DNA of 64,000 bases, taken from NCBI GenBank assembly GCA_021153565.1, contig JAJKJU010000178.1, forward strand, positions 1-64,000. The letters run 5' to 3'. Below, in pieces: positions 45,413 through 52,897 of the stretch. Below the pieces are notes generated by a model. That model ran no database searches and was not told the origin of the DNA. It saw nothing but the letters and a program-made list of their open reading frames with translations. Numbering within the stretch: position 1 is the first letter of the stretch; each line of letters starts with the position of its first letter. The DNA is from Rhizobacter sp. (GTDB taxonomy: Bacteria > Pseudomonadota > Gammaproteobacteria > Burkholderiales > Burkholderiaceae_C). Both the position numbers and the translations under genes were made by a program.

Positions 45413-45877
45413 ATGGCCTATTGGCTGATGAAGAGCGAGCCCACAGAGTGCTCGATCGACGACCTTGTGCGCATGCCACGCCACACCGTGCCGTGGGTGG
45501 GTGTGCGCAACTACCAGGCACGCAATTTCATGCGCGACGAAATGCATGTTGGTGACGGTGTGCTCTTCTATCACTCGTCTTGCCCGGAGCCGGGCATTGC
45601 CGGCCTGGCGGAAGTATCGAGTGCAGCCTATCCGGATGAGGCCCAGTTCGATCCAGAGAGTCCATATTTCGACGCGACGGCAAAACGCGATGCACCGCGC
45701 TGGCTGCATGTGGATGTGACGCTCGTGAGAAAGACGCGCCTGCTTTCACTGACTGAGATGCGTGAAGCGCCAGCATTAGCGACCATGCAGGTCTTGAAGC
45801 GCGGCAATCGCTTGTCCATCACTCCGGTGACTGCGGATGAGCATCGCGCCGTCCTCAGGCTTCTGGAACGCGAATGA
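45413..45877 (+). CDS. EVE domain-containing protein
   Basis: MAYWLMKSEPTECSIDDL and GVRNYQARNFMRDEMHVGDGVLFYHS. Confidence 0.93.
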   Translation: MAYWLMKSEPTECSIDDLVRMPRHTVPWVGVRNYQARNFMRDEMHVGDGVLFYHSSCPEPGIAGLAEVSSAAYPDEAQFDPESPYFDATAKRDAPRWLHVDVTLVRKTRLLSLTEMREAPALATMQVLKRGNRLSITPVTADEHRAVLRLLERE

Positions 45878-46695
45878 TCTTCGGCCTCGAGTGGCAACTG
45901 GTTCTCGAACTTCTCCTTCTGGGCTGTTGCACAGGTTTTCTGGCAGGTCTTCTTGGCATTGGCGGCGGCATGCTGATGGTGCCCTTCATGACCTTCATCC
46001 TGTCGCATCACGGCGTCGATTCGGCACTGGCGGTGAAGATGTCCATCGCGACCTCAATGGCCACGATCATGTTCACCTCGATGTCGAGCATTCGAGCGCA
46101 TCATTCGCACGGAGCGATCCGCTGGGATCTCGTTCGCACACTGGCACCAGGAATCACGGTGATGGCCTTGATCACCGGTGCTTTCATCTATCCCCTGGTC
46201 AAGGGCGCTGCACTCGCACTGATCTTTGCCTTGTTCGTCGGTTTTTCCGCCACGCAGATGCTGCGCAATAAGAAGACGCACGCATCGCGGCAGATGCCGG
46301 GCACGGCGGGTCGGTGGGTGGCGGGCGGTGTGATCGGAAGCGTATCTGGTTTGGTGGGCGCCGGTGGAGGGTTCATTTCCGTGCCCTTCATGACCTGGTG
46401 CAACGTTCCGATGCGTAACGCTGTGGCGACGAGCGCGGCACTTGGGTTCCCGATCGCGGTGGCAAGCACCCTGGGCAACATCATTGGCGGATGGTCGATG
46501 GCCAGCCCGATATCGGGCGGAGTGGGCTATCTGTGGTTGCCGGGCCTTCTGGTCATCGCATCGGCCAGCGTGGTCCTCGCGCCGCTAGGGGCCAAAGCGG
46601 CGCATGCAATGGACGTTGCGCACTTGAAAAGGGTGTTCGCGCTGATGCTATATGCGCTGGCAAGCTATATGTTGCTCAAGGCGTTCAGCGGCTGA
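45874..46695 (+). CDS. Sulfite exporter TauE/SafE family protein
   Basis: Multi-TM; GFLAGLLGIGGGMLMVPFM and GLVGAGGGFISVPFM repeats. Confidence 0.92.
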   Translation: MIFGLEWQLVLELLLLGCCTGFLAGLLGIGGGMLMVPFMTFILSHHGVDSALAVKMSIATSMATIMFTSMSSIRAHHSHGAIRWDLVRTLAPGITVMALITGAFIYPLVKGAALALIFALFVGFSATQMLRNKKTHASRQMPGTAGRWVAGGVIGSVSGLVGAGGGFISVPFMTWCNVPMRNAVATSAALGFPIAVASTLGNIIGGWSMASPISGGVGYLWLPGLLVIASASVVLAPLGAKAAHAMDVAHLKRVFALMLYALASYMLLKAFSG

Positions 46696-46853
46696 GAGGC
46701 TGAGAGTATTTCGAACGTGTCCGAGCAGCACGTCAAAAGGCGCCTGATCCAGGCGCAAAGCGCAGCCATAGCTGGGCTATGGCGAGCATTTGCAATGACG
46801 AGCAGGGGGCTTTTGGCGTGATGAGCGGACATGATCGAAATACTCTCAGCCTC
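46696..46853. mobile_element. MITE family 1, complete copy (158 bp), flanks TGA/TGA
   Basis: GAGGCTGAGAGTATTTCGAA...TCGAAATACTCTCAGCCTC; flanks 46693-46695 (upstream gene stop) and 46854-46856 are TGA. Confidence 0.9.
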
Positions 46854-46900
46854 TGATGCGAATTTGCCCATAGCCCGGACCGCCTCCGGCGGCCGGGAAT

Positions 46901-47944
46901 TCAAACAGCGTCGAAGCGGATGCTCGCCAGCGTCACCTGGTTTCCACCCCGGCGCTGCGCCTCGGCCAGCGCCAGATCGGCTGCCTGCATCAAGTCTTCC
47001 TGCGTGTGTGCGGTGTGGGGAAAGCTCGCCACGCCCATGGACACCGTGAAGCCGAGATCGCGACCATCGAGCACCACGATTTGTGTTGCGCACTGCCGGC
47101 GCAAGCCTTCCATGCGTGAATGGGCGGTCGCCAGCCCAACACCAGACAACAGAATCACAAAGCGGTCTTCGTCCAGCCGGCACGAGGCGTCCATCGCACG
47201 CGTGTTGCCGCGCAGCAATCGACCGAGTTCCTCCAGCACGCGTGTTCTTGCTGCTTCGCCGTGCGAGCGCACTTGATCGGGAAGCGGATCGAGCGCAATC
47301 GATACCATCGCAAATTCGCGGTGCTCACGTGACGACAAGTCCACCTCGCGGCGCAGTTGATCGTCGAAATGCGCGCGCTGGTACAAGCCGGTGACGTTGT
47401 CGCGCAGTGTCTGATCCTGCATTTCGCGGCGCAGGGTTTCGCCCGCGACCTGCTGCTGTTCCAGTTGCTGCAGCGCCTTGGTCAGTTGCGCCTCGCGATG
47501 ATGCGCAAGGGTCGTCTCGACCCAGACGTAGCACAAATGGCGAGCCGGCCCGCCGTCCGCCGTCGGCAAGGCGACGCGCGTGACGCTGAATTCGCGACGT
47601 TTGCGTTCACGCTCGATGCGGTGATCGGTGGTGTAGGGCAAGGACTGGCCGAGGGCCGTTTGGTCTGCTGTGCGCAAGGCAGCCGACAGTTCAGGCCCCA
47701 GCAGTTCAGCATCGGTATGGCCGAGCAATTGCTCGGGCGAGCGACCGTACAAAGCTGCCACGTGCATGTTCACATGCACGTATTTGCCGGTGCTGATTTC
47801 CTTGACCGCAAAGGGTGCTTCCAGACGCTCGACCAGGCTCAGCAGCACCGCCCCCAAAGAACCTTCGGCGAGACCATTTGCGGCACGAAGCTCGCTCGCC
47901 CGGTCTGCCAGTTCGGCAGGGGTTGACTGCATTGTCTCGGTCAT
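46901..47944 (-). CDS. PAS-GGDEF protein with degenerate active-site motif
   Basis: PAS-like N-terminus; GGDEF domain with RLDEDRFVILL in place of RxGGDEFxxLL. Confidence 0.85.
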   Translation of the reverse strand: MTETMQSTPAELADRASELRAANGLAEGSLGAVLLSLVERLEAPFAVKEISTGKYVHVNMHVAALYGRSPEQLLGHTDAELLGPELSAALRTADQTALGQSLPYTTDHRIERERKRREFSVTRVALPTADGGPARHLCYVWVETTLAHHREAQLTKALQQLEQQQVAGETLRREMQDQTLRDNVTGLYQRAHFDDQLRREVDLSSREHREFAMVSIALDPLPDQVRSHGEAARTRVLEELGRLLRGNTRAMDASCRLDEDRFVILLSGVGLATAHSRMEGLRRQCATQIVVLDGRDLGFTVSMGVASFPHTAHTQEDLMQAADLALAEAQRRGGNQVTLASIRFDAV

Positions 47945-48154
47945 GAATTTTCCTTCGTCGGCGCTTCGTCAGGATCCGGCCACCGAAACGCCTGAGCGTC
48001 CACTTTGTCAAAGGGTCGTGGGGTTTGCAAGCTTCTCCCTGCAAACCAGGCACGACCCTCAATTGATCATAGCGGTGTGACGACATGACCTGTCGCATGA
48101 TGTGCGTAAGAGTGCACACAATTCGCAGCCTGCACCGCTGTTGAATCCAGACGT

Positions 48155-49417
48155 TCAGCCGACCAGCACCTGCATGCTGTGTTCGTAGCGCTGCGTGAGG
48201 CGATCGAACAGCATCAGCAAGGTTTCGCTTGCGTCTGCCAGCGTCTTCGGGCCATTGCTGGCACGAGGCCGCGCCAAGACTTTCGACATCGCATCCCATA
48301 CCCTGCCCGCTTCGTCCAGCGACTCGCGAATGTCGCGAGTGGTGAGGGGCGCGGCGTTCAAGTAGCCTAGAGCCTCCTCGAAGGCATGCCGCGAACGCTC
48401 GGTTTCGGCTGATGCCTGCGTGGCTGCTTCACCCGTCAGCAAAACAGCAAGAAGCGCCTGCTTGGCAACGCGCTGCGACAGCATGCGCTGGCGGCCGGCC
48501 ACATTGATCACATGAAGCGTCGTCGCGGCACCCGTTGTTTCCAGCGCTGTGACGAGCCGGTCAGCTTGCAGCAGCATGCGCTCGGCGAGAGCATCGGCCT
48601 CTTGCAAGCGGACTGCGTCCACGGTCGCGGCCAGCAAAGTCTTGAGCGAAGTCCACGGCGTGGTGACTGCGTCGAGCAGATCGCCATAAGTCGACTTTGA
48701 CAGGGTCTTGACCAGAGTCGAGAGATTGGCATCGACACGTGCGCACGATTCGGCTTGCGAAGAGCAGTCCACCCCCATCGACGCCAGGGCATACAGCTTC
48801 ACCAGCCTTTGCGACAGCATGCGCAGCTGCCCCGCGCGGTTGATGGCTTCGGCCACGCCCGCCGCGGCGATCACATGCTGAGAGACCTGCCCGACGCGCT
48901 GGTTGCTGTGCATGGACGCGGCGCGCAGGACCCTGAACGCTTCTTCTTCCGACACCTGCCGCGCTCGCATCAGGATGCCTTTGGCGCGGTCGACGAGCTT
49001 TCGCTCCTCGAAACGATGCGACACGTCAGCCAAATCAGCTCGGAGTTTCTGCTCGTGAGCGAAGCGTGCCTGCGCCAGATGGATGAGCGGGCGAAGGCGC
49101 TGGGCCGCATAGCCGTTGACGACGTAGACGTGGATGCCGACCTCCAGCGCGCGGGCCATCTTGTCTGCGTCGGGATCGGGCGTGAAAAGCACCACGGGTC
49201 GCGGTGAGCTGGCCTGCAACAGCGCGATCGCGCCGAACAGCCCCTCATCGACCGTCGACTCATGACAAACGACCAGATCAGGCACCAGACGCACTGCTTC
49301 TTGCACCAAGTTGCCGCGCAGCACCGCACCAAGCACGTGAATCCCGGCAGCCTCGAGGTCAACATCGAGAGCGGGTGCAGCGGGGCCGGAACCGGCGAGA
49401 ACAAGGCAGGAGATCAT
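48155..49417 (-). CDS. ANTAR-domain regulator with two NarX/PilJ-type P-box-like segments
   Basis: ANTAR signature EERKLVDRAKGILMRARQVSEEEAFRVLR followed by INRAGQLRMLSQRLVKLYAL and INVAGRQRMLSQRVAKQALL. Confidence 0.85.
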   Translation of the reverse strand: MISCLVLAGSGPAAPALDVDLEAAGIHVLGAVLRGNLVQEAVRLVPDLVVCHESTVDEGLFGAIALLQASSPRPVVLFTPDPDADKMARALEVGIHVYVVNGYAAQRLRPLIHLAQARFAHEQKLRADLADVSHRFEERKLVDRAKGILMRARQVSEEEAFRVLRAASMHSNQRVGQVSQHVIAAAGVAEAINRAGQLRMLSQRLVKLYALASMGVDCSSQAESCARVDANLSTLVKTLSKSTYGDLLDAVTTPWTSLKTLLAATVDAVRLQEADALAERMLLQADRLVTALETTGAATTLHVINVAGRQRMLSQRVAKQALLAVLLTGEAATQASAETERSRHAFEEALGYLNAAPLTTRDIRESLDEAGRVWDAMSKVLARPRASNGPKTLADASETLLMLFDRLTQRYEHSMQVLVG

Positions 49418-49499
49418 CGGAAAGGTGGCTTGTTTACCAGCGACGAGGCAGCGTCTGATGTCAGCAAGCATTGCACCATAGCAGCCTGGAGGCAAATCC

Positions 49500-49514
49500 T
49501 GGCACGGCGCTTGC
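49500..49514 (+). promoter_or_regulatory. Sigma-54 promoter upstream of nitrate-transporter remnant
   Basis: TGGCAC-GGCGC-TTGC. Confidence 0.72.
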
Positions 49515-49651
49515 GAACATGCTGCGTCGGGTGTGACGCTGCACCCAGGCCCTGTCCGCGCACGACGAGCCATGCTCACGACGCCGTTGAGCAGTCATGT
49601 GCCTCCTTCCCCGGCCCACGGCCGGAGTGTCTTTCGGAGACCATGATTCCC

Positions 49652-49794
49652 ATGTCGACCTTCAAGACCTTCTTGCGTGTGGACACGCGCCGACCCTGGT
49701 GTCTGCCTTCCTGTATTCCGGCTTTTCGTGCTGCATTTGGGGGCTCAACGGCGCCATGGCGCCGTTCATCACCGACACCTATCACATCACCTGA
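49652..49794 (+). pseudogene. Truncated, frameshifted NarK/NasA-type MFS nitrate transporter (N-terminus only)
   Basis: MSTFKTFLR / GHAPTLVSAFLYSGFSCCIWGLNGAMAPFITDTYHIT* spread over two frames. Confidence 0.7.
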
Positions 49795-49804
49795 TGCTGT
49801 CGAT

Positions 49805-49895
49805 TCCCAAATAGGTCGCGAGGCACCGCGCTCCAGCGCGAGGACCATCTCCTCGGCTGTCACGAAGCGCTGCTTCGGATCGTGGATCACGCCAT
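49805..49895 (-). pseudogene. Inverted C-terminal fragment of a Ser/Thr protein kinase-like protein
   Basis: Minus strand reads NGVIHDPKQRFVTAEEMVLALERGASRPIWES, typical of a kinase C-lobe end. Confidence 0.6.
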
Positions 49896-49960
49896 TGGCG
49901 CCTGCTGCACGGAAGCGGACCGAAACAGTGCGGACCCGAAACGGTGCAATGCACCGCAAC

Positions 49961-49975
49961 TGGCACTTGCCTTGC
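49961..49975 (+). promoter_or_regulatory. Sigma-54 promoter directly upstream of nirB
   Basis: TGGCAC-TTGCC-TTGC. Confidence 0.7.
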
Positions 49976-50001
49976 TAAATAGACTGAGCCTGGAGAGCCT
50001 G

Positions 50002-52437
50002 ATGAAGAAGATGAAGCTGGTGATGGTTGGCAACGGCATGGCCGGTGTTCGGACCCTGGAAGAGCTGCTGAAGATCGCGCCCGATCATTACGACATCACC
50101 GTGTTCGGTGCGGAGCCGCATCCGAACTACAACCGCATCCTGTTGTCGCCCGTGTTGGCCGGCGAACAGACGCTCGACGAGATCGTTCTGAACCCGATCT
50201 CCTGGTACGAAGAGAACGGCATTCATCTGCAGTTGGGCAAGAAGGTCGTCGAGATCGACCGTCGCCATCGTGTCGTGCGTGCTGAAGACGGGACCGAGGC
50301 GGAGTACGACCGCTTGCTCATCGCCACCGGATCGACCCCTTTCATCCTGCCCGTCCCAGGCAAGGACCTCGAAGGCGTGATCGCGTATCGCGACATCGCC
50401 GACACCAACACCATGATCGATGCTGCAACGAAGTACAAGCATGCGGTCGTCATCGGCGGGGGCCTCCTGGGCCTCGAAGCCGCGAACGGTTTGATGCTGC
50501 GCGGCATGCAAGTCACCGTCGTGCACATCATGCCGTGGCTGATGGAGCGACAGCTCGACGACGTGGCGGGCGGGCTTCTGCGCAAGTCGCTCGAAGACCG
50601 CGGACTCAAGTTCATGATCGGTGCGCAGACTCAGGCCCTCATCGGCGACAAGGACGGCCGAGTGATGGCCGTGCAGTTCAAGGACGGCACCGAAGTGCCG
50701 GCCGACCTGGTCGTGATGGCCGCAGGCATCCGCCCCAATACCGAGCTTGCCGAAAAGATCGGCCTGCACTGCAACCGCGGAATCGTCGTCAGCGACACGA
50801 TGCAGACCATCACCGATCCGCGCATCTATTCGGTGGGCGAATGCGCTGCACACCGCGGCATTGCCTACGGCCTGGTCGCACCGCTGTTCGAGCAAGGCAA
50901 GGTCTGCGCGACGCACCTCGCAGAGTTCGGCATCGGCCGCTACACCGGCTCACAAACTTCGACCAAACTCAAGGTCACAGGCATCGATCTCTTCTCCGCC
51001 GGCAACTTCATGGGCGGCGACGATTGCGAAGAGATCGTGATGAGCGACCCATTCGGCGGCGTCTACAAGAAGCTCGTGATCCAGAACGACAAGCTGGTCG
51101 GCGCCTGCCTGTATGGCGACACCGTCGATGGCTCGTACTACTTCAAGCTGTTGCGCGAAGGCCGCAGCATCGGCGACATCCGCGACAAGCTGATGTTCGG
51201 CGAATCGAACATCGGCGACACCGGGCACGAAGGCCACAACAAGGCCGCAGCGATGGCCGACACCGACGAAGTCTGCGGCTGCAACGGAGTCAACAAGGGC
51301 ACCGTCTGCAAGGCGATCAAGGAGAAGGGTCTCTTCACGCTCGACGAGGTGCGCAAGCACACCAAGGCCAGCGCATCGTGCGGATCGTGCACCGGATTGG
51401 TCGAGCAATTGCTGATGTTCACGGCCGGCGGCGACTACTCCAAGGCGCCCACCAAGAAGGCCATGTGCGGCTGCACCGATTCGAGCCACCAGGACGTGCG
51501 CGAGGCCATCAAGGCCGAACACCTGCTGACGATCGACAGCGTCTACCAGCGTCTGCGCTGGCGCACGCCCAACGGCTGCTCGAGCTGCCGGCCCGCAGTC
51601 AACTACTACCTGATCAGCACCTGGCCCAAAGAGGCCAAGGACGATCCGCAATCGCGCTTCATCAACGAGCGCAGCCACGCGAACATCCAAAAGGACGGCA
51701 CCTATTCGGTGATACCGCGCATGTGGGGTGGGGAGACAACCGCCGATGAACTGCGCCGCATTGCAGACGCGGTAGACAAGTACAAGATCCCGACCGTCAA
51801 GGTCACGGGGGGGCAGCGCATCGATTTGCTAGGCGTGAAGAAGGAGGATCTGGTCAATGTCTGGAAGGACATCGGCATGCCCTCGGGCCACGCCTATGCG
51901 AAGGCCTTGCGCACGGTGAAGACGTGCGTCGGCAGCGAGTGGTGCCGATTCGGCACGCAAGACTCCACGCAGATGGGCAAGGATCTGGAGCGTGCGTTGT
52001 GGCGCATGTACGCACCGCACAAGGTCAAGCTCGCGGTGTCGGGCTGCCCGCGCAACTGTGCCGAAGCCGGCATCAAGGACGTGGGCGTGATCGGCGTCGA
52101 TTCCGGCTGGGAGATCTACATCGCCGGCAATGGCGGCATCAAGACTGAAGTCGCCGTGTTTCTCTGCAAGCTGAAGACGTCCGAAGAAGTCCTGGAGTAC
52201 AGCGGTGCCTTCTTGCAGCTCTATCGGGAAGAAGGCTGGTACCTGGAGCGAACGGTGCACTACGTGAGCCGCGTGGGCCTCGATTACGTCAAGAAGAAGA
52301 TCCTCGAAGATCACACCGGCCGCAAGGCGCTGTGGGAGCGCCTGCAGTTCTCGCTCGACGGTGAGCCCGATCCGTGGTTCGACTTCGATAAAGCCTCGGT
52401 CGACACGCGGCAGTTCGTTTCCGTGGCGTCTGCATGA
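50002..52437 (+). CDS. nirB: Nitrite reductase (NAD(P)H) large subunit
   Basis: FAD/NAD domain, BFD-like 2Fe-2S (CGCNGVNKGTVCKAI), siroheme/4Fe-4S (TCVGSEWCRFGTQD, SGCPRNCAEA). Confidence 0.96.
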   Translation: MKKMKLVMVGNGMAGVRTLEELLKIAPDHYDITVFGAEPHPNYNRILLSPVLAGEQTLDEIVLNPISWYEENGIHLQLGKKVVEIDRRHRVVRAEDGTEAEYDRLLIATGSTPFILPVPGKDLEGVIAYRDIADTNTMIDAATKYKHAVVIGGGLLGLEAANGLMLRGMQVTVVHIMPWLMERQLDDVAGGLLRKSLEDRGLKFMIGAQTQALIGDKDGRVMAVQFKDGTEVPADLVVMAAGIRPNTELAEKIGLHCNRGIVVSDTMQTITDPRIYSVGECAAHRGIAYGLVAPLFEQGKVCATHLAEFGIGRYTGSQTSTKLKVTGIDLFSAGNFMGGDDCEEIVMSDPFGGVYKKLVIQNDKLVGACLYGDTVDGSYYFKLLREGRSIGDIRDKLMFGESNIGDTGHEGHNKAAAMADTDEVCGCNGVNKGTVCKAIKEKGLFTLDEVRKHTKASASCGSCTGLVEQLLMFTAGGDYSKAPTKKAMCGCTDSSHQDVREAIKAEHLLTIDSVYQRLRWRTPNGCSSCRPAVNYYLISTWPKEAKDDPQSRFINERSHANIQKDGTYSVIPRMWGGETTADELRRIADAVDKYKIPTVKVTGGQRIDLLGVKKEDLVNVWKDIGMPSGHAYAKALRTVKTCVGSEWCRFGTQDSTQMGKDLERALWRMYAPHKVKLAVSGCPRNCAEAGIKDVGVIGVDSGWEIYIAGNGGIKTEVAVFLCKLKTSEEVLEYSGAFLQLYREEGWYLERTVHYVSRVGLDYVKKKILEDHTGRKALWERLQFSLDGEPDPWFDFDKASVDTRQFVSVASA

Positions 52438-52540
52438 AGCGTCGTGACGTCCTCTTTGCTGCAGCGCGAAGCTGCCAGCGACCGCGTTCTGCAAGTGATG
52501 GACCGGGTGACCGGCATGTACTCGAAATTTGAGCTGAACC

Positions 52541-52897
52541 ATGAGCAACTGGAAATCCATCTGCCGCATCGACGACATTCCCGTGCTTGGCGCACGTCGC
52601 GTGTCGCGCAACAAGGGCTGCGATGTCGCCGTCTTTCGCAACTCTGAGGACAAGGTCTTCGCGCTGCTCGACCGCTGCCCGCACAGGGGCGGCCAGCTCA
52701 GCCAGGGCATCGTCTTTGGCGAGAGCGTGGCCTGCCCGCTGCACAACTGGACCATCGGCCTGGCCGACGGCTGCGCGAAGCAGCCTGATGAAGGCTGCAC
52801 GCAGAAGTTCAGCGTCAAGGTCGACAACGGCGTGGTTCACTTGGACATCGAGGAGCTCAACAGCCTCGCACTGAGCCAGTTCGTCGCGACAACATGA
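52541..52897 (+). CDS. nirD: Nitrite reductase small subunit (Rieske type)
   Basis: CPHRGGQLSQGIVFGESVACPLHNW. Confidence 0.95.
   Translation: MSNWKSICRIDDIPVLGARRVSRNKGCDVAVFRNSEDKVFALLDRCPHRGGQLSQGIVFGESVACPLHNWTIGLADGCAKQPDEGCTQKFSVKVDNGVVHLDIEELNSLALSQFVATT

Noticed and set aside
49941-49960. NtrC site GGTGC-AAT-GCACC upstream of nirB
   Set aside because: Half-sites are in the reverse order (GGTGC then GCACC) relative to the NtrC consensus (TGCACC...GGTGCA).
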